From the NCBI RefSeq assembly GCF_900101525.1, contig NZ_FMZD01000002.1, positions 62,001-126,000 of the forward strand: a DNA stretch of 64,000 nt. Direction: 5' to 3'. Made by a program: the position numbers and the translations under genes. Below are positions 20,222 to 28,931 of the stretch, one piece after another; within the stretch, counting starts at the first letter, position 1, and each line of letters begins with the position of its first letter. The notes below the pieces were generated by a model. The model saw nothing but the letters and a program-made list of their open reading frames with translations, did no database searches and was not told where the DNA came from. Origin of the DNA: Marinilactibacillus psychrotolerans. GTDB lineage: Bacteria > Bacillota > Bacilli > Lactobacillales > Carnobacteriaceae_A.

Positions 20222-21236
20222 CTATTTGTTGAGAACTTCCTCTTTCAATTAAAGAAGTATTGACTTGAATATGTTTATGCGTAGTGTGTTTTTGTATTTG
20301 TTTTTCTAAAAGTACAAGCGTCTGGATAGCCATTTCTTTTTTGTCTACTTGTATAGTAGTTAGTTCGGGAGTTGTGACTCTACTTTCAGGAATATCATCG
20401 AATCCGACTACTGAAATTTGTTCAGGAACTTTAATATTAGAATTTTTTAAGTGTCTAATTAAACTAATGGCCATGTAGTCATTCTCACAAAAAATAGCTG
20501 TAGGTAAATCATCATTATTTAATAAGAATTCGTTTAATTCTGATCCTTCTTGAATTTTCATTGCAGGTAATTTAAAAATATGATTTTCAGAAATGGATAA
20601 ACCATCATTTTTTATTTTTGAAAAGAACCCTTTCTTTCTCTCTTTAAAATTGGCAATTCTTGGAATGCCCATTACATATCCAATTTTATTATGTCCATTA
20701 TCTATAAGATACTCTGCAGCTAAATATCCCCCTAAAAAGTTATTGATTGCGACAAAGTTTGCATCAACATCAGGATAATGAGTGTCTATTATTACAAGAT
20801 TTTTAAAATTCTTTCTTATAAGATTGATATTAGATTTATCAATATTTGTTCCTAAAAGTATGATTCCTTTTGATTTCTGCACTTTTTCTGCTGCTTCTAA
20901 TTCCTCTAAAAGTGTTCTTTCATCAAAAGTTGAAATGACTAAATCATAAGGGTAATCACTAATACTTGAAGATAAATGGCCTATTAATTCATTGAAGAAG
21001 GGCAAATTATAATATTGTTCTGTTATAAGATCTGGACTTTTGGAAATAATAAACCTAATAGTAGATTTATTGTTAATACGGTTAGGTGTACTTCGTAGTG
21101 GTTTATAGTTATTTTCTTTTGCAATAGCTAATATTTTTTCACGTGTTTCATCGCTTACACCAGGTTTTCCATTTATAGCTAAGGAAACAGCTGATTTAGA
21201 AACATTGGCTAGTTGAGCTATATCTTCAATTTTCAT
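20199..21236 (-). CDS. LacI family regulator of the adjacent PTS/apiose-type operon
   Basis: About 345 residues. N-terminal helix-turn-helix IEDIAQLANVSKSAVSLAIN, then the hinge and a sugar-binding domain with VVGFDDIPESRVTTPELTT near residue 280. The ATG at 21236 has GGAG eight bases upstream; two earlier in-frame starts are too close to or ahead of it. Divergent from the PTS-hydrolase-isomerase-transketolase operon, so it is most likely its repressor, responding to the sugar or a phosphorylated intermediate. Repeated ACTAAAA/TTTTAGT elements lie between the two genes, one of them at its own ribosome site, which suggests autoregulation. Confidence 0.88.
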   Translation of the reverse strand: MKIEDIAQLANVSKSAVSLAINGKPGVSDETREKILAIAKENNYKPLRSTPNRINNKSTIRFIISKSPDLITEQYYNLPFFNELIGHLSSSISDYPYDLVISTFDERTLLEELEAAEKVQKSKGIILLGTNIDKSNINLIRKNFKNLVIIDTHYPDVDANFVAINNFLGGYLAAEYLIDNGHNKIGYVMGIPRIANFKERKKGFFSKIKNDGLSISENHIFKLPAMKIQEGSELNEFLLNNDDLPTAIFCENDYMAISLIRHLKNSNIKVPEQISVVGFDDIPESRVTTPELTTIQVDKKEMAIQTLVLLEKQIQKHTTHKHIQVNTSLIERGSSQQIERTTKWK

Positions 21237-21251
21237 CTTCATTTCTCCTAC

Positions 21252-21291
21252 CAACTAAAATAACTTACTAAAATTATATCATTTTTAGTAA
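21252..21291. promoter_or_regulatory. Putative LacI operators near the regulator start
   Basis: CAACTAAAATAA (21252-21263) and an inverted pair TTACTAAAA / TTTTAGTAA (21265-21273 and 21283-21291) lie just upstream of the regulator's coding sequence. The first is the exact inverse of TTATTTTAGTTG in the PTS promoter. Confidence 0.45.
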
Positions 21292-21345
21292 AATTAACAA
21301 GTGAAAGTAGCATATCTCATAAAAAAACAACGTTTTATGTAAAAA

Positions 21346-21379
21346 AAACTAAAATTTATATAAAAAACTATTTTAGTTT
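21346..21379. promoter_or_regulatory. Ten-bp inverted repeat, putative LacI operator
   Basis: AAACTAAAAT / ATTTTAGTTT (21346-21355 and 21370-21379), carrying the same core as the promoter-spacer site, just upstream of the -35 of the PTS promoter. Confidence 0.45.
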
Positions 21380-21390
21380 ATATAAAAACA

Positions 21391-21441
21391 TTGACTTATT
21401 TTAGTTGTTGGTTTATTCTTTTGTTAAAGAAAGCGATTTAA
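21391..21441 (+). promoter_or_regulatory. Promoter of the PTS/apiose-type operon with operator and cre-like site
   Basis: TTGACT (21391-21396), a 17-base spacer and TATTCT (21414-21419). The spacer holds TTATTTTAGTTG (21396-21407), the recurrent operator core. AGAAAGCGATTTAA (21428-21441) resembles a CcpA cre with mismatches only at the ends and sits at the expected transcript start, a position for repression. Confidence 0.6.
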
Positions 21442-21470
21442 AAATATTGATTTTCAAATAGAGAGGAAAG

Positions 21471-22862
21471 ATGAAAATGGATTATGATAAATTAGCCGCT
21501 GTAATAATAGATAAGGTGGGTGGGGAAAATAACGTAAATGATGTTATTCACTGTGCCACTAGACTAAGATTTAACCTGAAGGATCGTAGTAAAGCGGATA
21601 CAGAAGAAATAAAGAATTTAGAAGATGTTATAACAGTAATAGAGAGTGGTGGTCAATATCAGGTAGTCATCGGAGATCAAGTTTCTGAAGTGTATAAATA
21701 TATTGTCGATATATTAGGGATTAATTTCAAAGATGAAGTGGACGCAAATGATTTCGATCAACAAGAGGATCAATCTATTTTTGATAAAATATTAGGAATT
21801 GTTTCAGGGATTTTTACACCTGTTATTGGAATATTAGCAGCTTCAGGGATTTTGAAAGGGCTTTTAACTGCTTTGATAGTAGTGGGAGTAATTGATGATA
21901 CAAGTGGCGTATATCGAGTTTTATTTGCTGCTAGTGACGCATTCTACTACTTTTTACCAATATTTTTAGGCTTTACAGCTGCTAAAGTTTTCAAAACAAA
22001 TCAGTTTATGGGAGCTGCGATGGGAGCGGCACTGGTTTATCCGACTCTAGTAGAAATGGCAACCAGTGGAGCACAGCTATCATTCTTAAATATACCTATT
22101 GTTCTAATGAACTATACCCAATCTGTTGTGCCGGTCATTGTATCTGTATATTTCTTGAGTGTTGTAGAGAAATTTTTAAACAAGGTTATACCTAAAACAT
22201 TGAAAATGATATTTGTACCTTTATTAATATTAATCATTGTGGTACCCATTTCATTAATGGTTGTAGGGCCAGTCACGCAAACATTAAGTAATCTCTTGGC
22301 TGAGGGAGCATTGGCACTTTATGGATTAAGTCCATTAGTAGCGGGCTTACTGTTAGCTTCGATTTGGCAAGTAACTGTTATATTCGGCTTACATTGGGCA
22401 TTTATTCCCATTTTCATCAATAACATAGCTGTTTATGGGTTTGATCCAATCAATGCGATGCTATACTGTACAGTATTTGCGCAAACTGGAGCAGCTATGG
22501 CTGTAATGTTAAAAACAAAAGATGCTAAATTGAAAGGACTTGCAACTACTGCAACGATTTCAGGATTTTTGGGAATAACTGAACCAGCTATTTACGGAGT
22601 TAATCTCCCTACGAAAAAACCATTCATTATGGCTTGTATTGGATCTGGTGTTGGAGGAGCGATTGCAGGAGCGTTCGGTGCTAATATGTTTGGAGGATTT
22701 GCATCAGGGGGAATCTTCGGGATTCCAATGTTTATAGACCCCTCAGCTGGAGTTACAGCTGGCTTTATAGGTTTTGTAATATCTCTTGGCACTGCGTTTG
22801 TACTTTCAGCATTGTTAACATATTTTATTGGATTTGAAGAGGATAAAGTTTTAACTAAATAA
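21471..22862 (+). CDS. PTS transporter subunit EIIBC, glucose/beta-glucoside superfamily
   Basis: A 463-residue sugar permease-kinase. The N-terminal EIIB domain has phospho-cysteine Cys28 in HCATRLRF; residues about 105-455 form the multi-helix EIIC domain (with the WQVTVIFGLHWAFIPIF loop and GITEPAIYGVN). No EIIA domain is attached, so phosphate must come from an EIIA encoded elsewhere. It imports and phosphorylates a sugar, most likely a glycoside, as first gene of the operon. The next gene is a cytoplasmic glycoside hydrolase-like protein, which fits uptake of a disaccharide. Either ATG at 21471 or 21477 could be used. Confidence 0.9.
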   Translation: MKMDYDKLAAVIIDKVGGENNVNDVIHCATRLRFNLKDRSKADTEEIKNLEDVITVIESGGQYQVVIGDQVSEVYKYIVDILGINFKDEVDANDFDQQEDQSIFDKILGIVSGIFTPVIGILAASGILKGLLTALIVVGVIDDTSGVYRVLFAASDAFYYFLPIFLGFTAAKVFKTNQFMGAAMGAALVYPTLVEMATSGAQLSFLNIPIVLMNYTQSVVPVIVSVYFLSVVEKFLNKVIPKTLKMIFVPLLILIIVVPISLMVVGPVTQTLSNLLAEGALALYGLSPLVAGLLLASIWQVTVIFGLHWAFIPIFINNIAVYGFDPINAMLYCTVFAQTGAAMAVMLKTKDAKLKGLATTATISGFLGITEPAIYGVNLPTKKPFIMACIGSGVGGAIAGAFGANMFGGFASGGIFGIPMFIDPSAGVTAGFIGFVISLGTAFVLSALLTYFIGFEEDKVLTK

Positions 22863-22889
22863 AAAAGAGTAAAAAGGACAGGTGGTATT

Positions 22890-24161
22890 TTGTTGTTAAG
22901 AGTAAGTGCTAATAAAAAAAGTTTACAACTAGACAATAAACCTTTTTTCTATTTAGCGGATACGGTTTGGAGTGCATTTACTAATATTGAGTTAAATGAT
23001 TGGGCATACTATTTAGATAAGCGGAAAGAACAAGGATTTAACGTTCTGCAAATCAATATCATGCCACAATGGGATCGTAGTGTAACCAAAGAAGTGGTGT
23101 ATCCATTTGAAGTAGAAGGTCAGTATTTTAATATTGATAAAATGGATGAACGTTACTTTGATCATGCTGAAAAAATGCTTGAAGTAGCTCAAGAAAAAGG
23201 TTTCATTCCTGCATTGGTCCTTCTTTGGAGTAACTATTTACCCGAAACTTGGGCTGGAAATATGGAAAAAACCCCTTACTTTCGAAAGCAGGATGTAAGA
23301 AAATATACTGAAAAAATGGTTAATCGATTTAAAAAATATAATCCTATTTATTTAATCAGTGGGGACACAGATTTCCTTACTGAAAACGTAGTAGATTATT
23401 ATCTAAGGTGTTTAGAAGCTACGCAAGAAAATGATGCGAAAAGTATAAAAGTATTGCATATAAAAAGAGGATTGAAAAACATTCCAGAAAAACTTCTTAA
23501 TCACCCAGATCTAGATATGTATTTTTATCAATCTGGCCATAATCTACAATATCAAAATGTAGCATATGAATTTGCTGATTACTTTTATAATGAATCACCT
23601 ACTCGTCCTACGATCAATTCTGAACCTTGTTATGAATTAATATCTTATAGTAGGAATTTGTATGGTCGTTTTAGTAGAGAAGATGTAAGAAAAGTAGCTT
23701 GGCAGAGTGTTTTGTCGGGAGCTTTTGCAGGTATATCCTATGGAGCTCATGGAATCTGGAGTTGGCATGATGTAGATAGCACATTTGGTTCTGATCTTGG
23801 TGAAGGGTTTGCTCCGCCTTACAATTGGAGAACCGCTCTCAACTTTGAAGGAGCAAACGATTATGGGTTTTTGAAAGAATTTTTCACTAAAGAAAATTTA
23901 ATAGAATTAACGCCAAATCAGCAGTATCTCATAAATGATATAGCAGATATTAGAATTTCTGAAAGTGAAGATAAAATTTATATTTATTTACCAGTCAATA
24001 TTCCTCTGTCGATAAAAGGAGTGTTTGAGTCGTCTGATGATTTTGCTATTGATTTGGAAAACAGAGTCAATATTCCAATTAAGAAAAAAACCTCTGAAGG
24101 AATAACAAAAATCGAAATGACTTCCATTATTAAAGATAGCGTTATTGTATTAAAAAAATGA
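22890..24161 (+). CDS. DUF4038 (apiosidase-like) glycoside hydrolase, cytoplasmic
   Basis: A 423-residue TIM-barrel protein of the DUF4038 family, whose characterised member (Bacteroides GH140) removes apiose from rhamnogalacturonan II. Family features: KPFFYLADTVWSAF (about residues 17-30), a barrel with LISGDTD (Asp159/Asp161 region) and INSEPCYE (Glu245), the best candidates for the catalytic pair, and a beta-sandwich C-terminus. No signal peptide or membrane segment, so it acts inside the cell, presumably on PTS-imported phospho-glycoside. TTG start behind AGGTGG; 27 bases after the PTS gene. Substrate is inferred; other DUF4038 specificities are possible. Confidence 0.75.
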   Translation: MLLRVSANKKSLQLDNKPFFYLADTVWSAFTNIELNDWAYYLDKRKEQGFNVLQINIMPQWDRSVTKEVVYPFEVEGQYFNIDKMDERYFDHAEKMLEVAQEKGFIPALVLLWSNYLPETWAGNMEKTPYFRKQDVRKYTEKMVNRFKKYNPIYLISGDTDFLTENVVDYYLRCLEATQENDAKSIKVLHIKRGLKNIPEKLLNHPDLDMYFYQSGHNLQYQNVAYEFADYFYNESPTRPTINSEPCYELISYSRNLYGRFSREDVRKVAWQSVLSGAFAGISYGAHGIWSWHDVDSTFGSDLGEGFAPPYNWRTALNFEGANDYGFLKEFFTKENLIELTPNQQYLINDIADIRISESEDKIYIYLPVNIPLSIKGVFESSDDFAIDLENRVNIPIKKKTSEGITKIEMTSIIKDSVIVLKK

Positions 24162-24178
24162 CTAAAGGAATGACTATA

Positions 24179-25591
24179 GTGAAAAAAGATAAAGTGAAAA
24201 TTGGCTTTGCCCCAACGAGAAGAAATTTATTTAGTGCAGAAACGGCAATGGAATATGCTGATCTGACAAGAAATAAACTTGATCAACTGGATATAGATTA
24301 TATCGATATAAAAGATATTAATGACGATGGTCTATTATACGATGACGAAGGTGTTGAAAGAATCTATAAAAAATTTAGAGATGAAGGAATAGATGGTTTA
24401 TTTGTTGCTAATGAAAACTTTGGTAATGAATGGGCAGTAGCAAGACTAGCAAAAAAATTAAATGTTCCAGTTTTATTATGGGGACCAAGAGACGAGCATC
24501 CAGCAGAGGATGGGTCGCGATTACGAGACAGTCAATGTGGTTTGTTTGCTATAGGAAAAGTCCTCAGACGTTTTCAAGTACCTTTCACATACATTCCAAA
24601 CTGTGAGTTAGAAGACGAAACATTTTCTCGTGGGGTTAAAGTTTTTGAAAAAGTATGTAACGTAATTAAAGTTTTTAAAAATACTAGAATTTTGCAAATT
24701 GGAACTAGACCTTTTGATTTCTGGTCAACAATGACAAATGAGGGAGAGCTACTGGAAAGATTTAATATTCAGTTGTCTCCTATTCCATTGCAAGAATTGA
24801 CAAAAGAAATTGATCGAGTTTTGGTGGAAGAAAAAAGTAAATTAGCAGAAGGAATTGAAAATCTTCGCAATATTGCTATTGTTGAAATTGCTGATGATAA
24901 AGTTGAGATGGTTATAGCATTGAAAATTGCAATCAGGAATTTAACTGAAAAATATGGATGTAATTCAGGTGTTATACAATGCTGGACAGCTTTACAAGAT
25001 GAAATTGGCATCTTACCTTATGCAACGGAATCACTTCTACAAGATGAAGGGTTGCCAGTAACTTGTGAAACGGATATACATGGTGTAATTTCAGAATTGC
25101 TTATAGAAGCAGCAACTTTAGGAGAGCATAGAGCGATGTTTGCAGACGTTAATAATCGTCATCCTCACAATGATAATGGAGAATTGCTGCAACACTTAGG
25201 GGTATTCCCTTTCTCTACTGCTAAAGACAAACCTGTACTACCTGAAAGTCACTTTGTATTTGACTATCCTGGCTCTGTTGCATTCGAAGCTAAACCTGGA
25301 ACTTTAACACTTTGTCGTTTTGATGGAGACAATGGAGAATATTCTTTACTAATGGGGAATGCCGAAGTGATCGATGGACCTTATACGCAGGGAACTTATT
25401 CATGGGTTGAATTTGATAACCTAGCAAGATTAGAAACAAAATTAGTATACGGTCGTTATATCCATCATGTGGCAGCCGTTCATGCAGAAGTTGTGCCTGT
25501 ACTATATGAAGCTTGTAAATATCTTGGGATTACTCCAGATTTTTATGATCCAATTGAAGAAAAGGTTCAAGGATATCTAAGAGGAGAGTAA
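24179..25591 (+). CDS. L-fucose/L-arabinose isomerase-like sugar isomerase (candidate D-apiose isomerase)
   Basis: About 470 residues with the plan of fucose/arabinose isomerases: N-terminal Rossmann-like part (KIGFAPTRRNLFSAE, VANENFGNEWAVARLAKKL, LLWGPRDEHP), a middle domain with a conserved NSGVIQCWTALQDEIGILPYATESLL, and a C-terminal barrel with HFVFDYPGSVAFEAKPGTLTL. GTG at 24179 has AAAGGA nine bases upstream; an earlier ATG overlapping the hydrolase stop lacks a site. By operon logic it would isomerise an aldose (apiose) to a ketose (apulose) ahead of the kinase and transketolase. Family call good, substrate inferred. Confidence 0.75.
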   Translation: MKKDKVKIGFAPTRRNLFSAETAMEYADLTRNKLDQLDIDYIDIKDINDDGLLYDDEGVERIYKKFRDEGIDGLFVANENFGNEWAVARLAKKLNVPVLLWGPRDEHPAEDGSRLRDSQCGLFAIGKVLRRFQVPFTYIPNCELEDETFSRGVKVFEKVCNVIKVFKNTRILQIGTRPFDFWSTMTNEGELLERFNIQLSPIPLQELTKEIDRVLVEEKSKLAEGIENLRNIAIVEIADDKVEMVIALKIAIRNLTEKYGCNSGVIQCWTALQDEIGILPYATESLLQDEGLPVTCETDIHGVISELLIEAATLGEHRAMFADVNNRHPHNDNGELLQHLGVFPFSTAKDKPVLPESHFVFDYPGSVAFEAKPGTLTLCRFDGDNGEYSLLMGNAEVIDGPYTQGTYSWVEFDNLARLETKLVYGRYIHHVAAVHAEVVPVLYEACKYLGITPDFYDPIEEKVQGYLRGE

Positions 25592-25593
25592 AT

Positions 25594-26439
25594 ATGGATA
25601 AAACTGTAAAAACATTAGAAATTAAAGCTATTGAAGTTCGCAAATCAATTATGGAAATTATTGAATATGGACAGAGTGGGCATACTGGATCGGACATGTC
25701 TTGTACAGATATTCTGACCACACTTTATTTCCAAGTGATGAATAATATAGATCCTAACACACCAGATAATCCAGACCGAGATCGTTATATTCAAAGTAAG
25801 GGACATGCGGCTGAAGCTTTGTGGGCTGTTTTGGCTGAAAAAGGATTTTTTCCGAAAGAAGAACTAAAAACATTCTATTCATTTGGATCTCGTTTAATCG
25901 GACATCCGAATAATAAAGTAGAAGGAATAGAAATGAATACAGGGTCATTAGGACATGGGCTCTCACTTTCTGTCGGCATTGCATTAGCTGCTAAGAAAGA
26001 TAATAAATCATACCATACGTATACATTAATGGGTGATGGAGAACTAGCAGAAGGCTCAGTCTGGGAAGGTGCAATGGCTGCAGCTCATTATAAATTAGAT
26101 AATCTGACTGCAGTTATTGACAGAAATGGACTTCAGATTACCGGTAAAAGCGAAGAGGTAATGGGAGTAGATCCGCTAAAAGAGAAATTTGAAGCATTTG
26201 GATGGCAAGTTATTGAAATTGATGATGGGAACTCGATTGAACAGTTGTTGACTTCATTTAATACTGCTCACGAAAAAGGGAAACCTAAAATGATTATTGC
26301 GCATACTACAAAAGGAAGAGGATTATCCTTTGCTGAAAATCAAATTAATTGGCATCACAAGGTTGCTACTGAAGAAGAATTTACAGGAGCAATGAAGTCG
26401 TTCGATAACCAATTGGAGGTGCTGAATAATGAAATTTAA
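25594..26439 (+). CDS. Transketolase N-terminal subunit (candidate apulose-4-phosphate transketolase A)
   Basis: A 281-residue thiamine diphosphate-binding half-transketolase. The TPP motif LMGDGELAEGSVWEGAMAAA begins near residue 145 and HGLSLSVGIA precedes it; conserved His residues in SKGHAAEALWAVL and LIGHPN are present. The second half is the next gene, overlapping by 11 bases. Split transketolases occur in several catabolic operons; together with the isomerase, FGGY kinase and apiosidase-like hydrolase the pair best fits apulose-4-phosphate transketolase (AptA/AptB), which gives dihydroxyacetone phosphate and xylulose 5-phosphate. Confidence 0.85.
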   Translation: MDKTVKTLEIKAIEVRKSIMEIIEYGQSGHTGSDMSCTDILTTLYFQVMNNIDPNTPDNPDRDRYIQSKGHAAEALWAVLAEKGFFPKEELKTFYSFGSRLIGHPNNKVEGIEMNTGSLGHGLSLSVGIALAAKKDNKSYHTYTLMGDGELAEGSVWEGAMAAAHYKLDNLTAVIDRNGLQITGKSEEVMGVDPLKEKFEAFGWQVIEIDDGNSIEQLLTSFNTAHEKGKPKMIIAHTTKGRGLSFAENQINWHHKVATEEEFTGAMKSFDNQLEVLNNEI

Positions 26440-27379
26440 AGAAAAAAATAGCATTCCCAACAGAGAAGTTATGTGTAAAGTTCTCCTGAAAGAGGGAAAA
26501 GAAAATAGAGATATTACTGTCTTGACAAGCGATTCAAGAGGATCTGCTAAATTGGCCGACTTTGCAGAAGCGTTACCTGATCAGTTAGTAGAGGTTGGAA
26601 TTTCTGAACAGAATATTGTGAGTATTGCAGCAGGCATGGCTCATAGTGGTAAGAGATCTTTTGCAGTTTCACCTGCAGCCTTTCTGAGCATGAGAAGTAT
26701 AGAACAAGTGAAAGTCGACGTAGCTTATTCTGATACCAATGTTAAACTTGTTGGAATAAGTGGAGGCGTTGCATATGGACAATTAGGCATGAGCCATCAT
26801 TCGCTACAAGATCTTGCAGTGACACGAGCAATTCCAAATTTACAAGTGATGATGCCAGCTGACCGCTTTGAGACTGAAAAAATGTTTGAAGCATTGTGTC
26901 ACTCAGATCAACCAGCGTATATTCGTATTGGACGTAATCCAGTAGAAGATACGTATGATTCAACAGATTATGATTTTGAGATTGGGAAAGCAGTTACTTT
27001 GAAAGATGGCAATGATATAACGATTATTGCCTCAGGAGAAACTGTGCGACCAGCGTTAGATACTGCTGAACGATTAGAAAAAGAAGGGATTACTGCTAGA
27101 GTAATCAATATGCACACAATCAAACCATTAGATAGAGAAGTGATTATAAAAGCTGCAGAAGAAACGAAAGCCATTATTTCTGTGGAAGAACACAGTATTT
27201 ATGGAGGACTCGGAGGAGCAATTGCAGAAACTTTAAGTGATCAACACTCAGTTCCTCATAAAATTGTTGGAATAGCAGATGAACCAGCTATTACTGGTAA
27301 TAGTCAAGAGGTGTTCAAACATTACGGGCTACATCCTGATTATCTAACAAAAGTAGCAAAAAATCTATTAGGAAAATAA
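26429..27379 (+). CDS. Transketolase C-terminal subunit (candidate apulose-4-phosphate transketolase B)
   Basis: A 316-residue pyrimidine-binding half: the conserved catalytic Glu lies in LVEVGISEQNIVSIAAGMA (about residues 53-71), followed by the transketolase C domain (GEGVSPAAFLS-like region, RVINMHTIKPLDRE, SVEEHSIYGGLGGAIAE). Start ATG behind TTGGAGGT. It partners with the preceding subunit. Two-gene transketolase products dimerise into one active site. Substrate assignment is from context. Confidence 0.85.
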   Translation: MKFKEKNSIPNREVMCKVLLKEGKENRDITVLTSDSRGSAKLADFAEALPDQLVEVGISEQNIVSIAAGMAHSGKRSFAVSPAAFLSMRSIEQVKVDVAYSDTNVKLVGISGGVAYGQLGMSHHSLQDLAVTRAIPNLQVMMPADRFETEKMFEALCHSDQPAYIRIGRNPVEDTYDSTDYDFEIGKAVTLKDGNDITIIASGETVRPALDTAERLEKEGITARVINMHTIKPLDREVIIKAAEETKAIISVEEHSIYGGLGGAIAETLSDQHSVPHKIVGIADEPAITGNSQEVFKHYGLHPDYLTKVAKNLLGK

Positions 27380-27404
27380 TAGTATATATAACACAATCTG
27401 ATTG

Positions 27405-27458
27405 ATTCTGTAAACTTCGGTTTTGCTTTATAGACTGAGTTTGCAGAATTAATTTTTT
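27405..27458 (+). terminator. Hairpin between transketolase and kinase genes
   Basis: ATTCTGTAAACT pairs with AGTTTGCAGAAT (one G-T pair) over a 21-base loop, followed by TAATTTTTT. It could be a partial terminator that lowers kinase expression, or the end of the first transcription unit. Confidence 0.5.
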
Positions 27459-27497
27459 AAAGATTTATAGTATTTAATATCTAGGAAGGTGAACTGT

Positions 27498-28931
27498 ATG
27501 CATAAGAAAGAAGATTATAGAGTGATTATTGATCAAAGTACTTCAGGAACTAAGCTTCTTTTGGTGTCAATAAATGAAGAAGGCGTTCCGCTGATTAAAA
27601 AAAGAATTGATAGAAGTCATAAGCAAATTTATCCCCAAAAAGGATGGGTTGAACATGATCCGTTAGAAATTTTAGAAAATGTAAAATCTTTGTTTAGTCA
27701 GTTACTTGACGAAACGGTATTACAAAAAGAAGATATTAAGAGCATCTCATTGACGAATCAGCGAGAAACAATTATTCTCTGGGATAAAAATACGGGGAAG
27801 CCATTACACAATGCTATGGTATGGCAATGTAACAGAAGTTTAGATATTTGTAAGCAACTTATCAATAGAGGAAAAGAAGCAATTGTACAAAAGAAAACGG
27901 GATTAAAAATAGATACATATTTTTCAGCTCCTAAATTAAGCTGGTTGTTTCAATCTTTTCCAGCAATTAGACAAGATCAGAACCTAGCAGTAGGTACAAT
28001 GGATTCGTGGTTGATTTGGAATTTGACCAATAGAAAAATATTTGCAACAGATAGCAGTAATGCATCTCGCACATTACTCTATAATATCCATACAGAAAGC
28101 TGGGATAAAGAACTTTGCGAATTGTTTGATACTCCAATTGAATCATTACCTGAAGTTTATTCTTCTGATAGTCAGTTTGGCAGTTTTGAAGGTATTCCTA
28201 TTGTCGGAGTGATAGCTGATTCACAGGGCGCTCTATATGGACAAGGATTAACAGAAAAAGGAGATGTGAAAGCCACTTTAGGCACAGGATGTTCTGTCTT
28301 GATGCAAATAGAAAGTGATTTAGATTCAGGAAATGAAACAATTCTAAAGACGATTGGATGGAAAACTCATAATAAGACTTCCTACGCTTTAGAAGGAATT
28401 ATCCGATCATGCACAGATACTTTGAACTGGATGTCAAATGAATTAGGATTATTTGAAACAGTTTCAGAAGGATCAGAAAAAGCTTTTTCAATTCCAGATA
28501 GTGATGGTGTCTATATTGTGCCAGCTCAGTTAGGGTTAGGAGCCCCTTTTTGGGAACCAGAACCCAATGGAGCTATATTGGGATTGGGCCGTAATAGTAC
28601 AAAAAATCATATTATTCGAGCTGGTTTTGATACGATAGTTTATCAAATAAAAGCAGTTATTGACGTAATGGAAGTAACGAGTCAGATAGAAGTTAAAAAA
28701 ATTAATGTGGATGGTGGAGCTATCAAAAACAATCACTTAATGCAGCTACTGGCCGATGTATTACAAAAGAACATTGTACTAAATACTAAAGAAGAGATGT
28801 CAGCATTAGGGGCATTAAATCTTGCAGTCAAATTAAAGACGGAAAATGAAAAACCAACTATTTTTTATCCAACAACCGATAAATCAAATGACTACAAACA
28901 ATGGTTTGACGTAGTGAATAAGTATTTATAG
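27498..28931 (+). CDS. FGGY sugar kinase, glycerol-kinase-like (candidate apulose kinase)
   Basis: About 477 residues of the FGGY family, clearly related to GlpK but divergent: IDQSTSGTKLLLV replaces the usual [10 protein letters not shown]. The glycerol-pocket residues are kept (NQRETIILWD, VWQC, DTYFSAPK, IADSQGALYGQG), as are GTGCSVLM and VDGGAIKNNH. A true glycerol kinase is already present at 14.6 kb, so this second copy probably acts on another polyol or ketose with a glycerol-like end, such as apulose. ATG at 27498 has AGGAAGG eight bases upstream; the upstream GTG overlaps it. Last gene of the operon, 118 bases after the transketolase. Confidence 0.8.
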   Translation: MHKKEDYRVIIDQSTSGTKLLLVSINEEGVPLIKKRIDRSHKQIYPQKGWVEHDPLEILENVKSLFSQLLDETVLQKEDIKSISLTNQRETIILWDKNTGKPLHNAMVWQCNRSLDICKQLINRGKEAIVQKKTGLKIDTYFSAPKLSWLFQSFPAIRQDQNLAVGTMDSWLIWNLTNRKIFATDSSNASRTLLYNIHTESWDKELCELFDTPIESLPEVYSSDSQFGSFEGIPIVGVIADSQGALYGQGLTEKGDVKATLGTGCSVLMQIESDLDSGNETILKTIGWKTHNKTSYALEGIIRSCTDTLNWMSNELGLFETVSEGSEKAFSIPDSDGVYIVPAQLGLGAPFWEPEPNGAILGLGRNSTKNHIIRAGFDTIVYQIKAVIDVMEVTSQIEVKKINVDGGAIKNNHLMQLLADVLQKNIVLNTKEEMSALGALNLAVKLKTENEKPTIFYPTTDKSNDYKQWFDVVNKYL

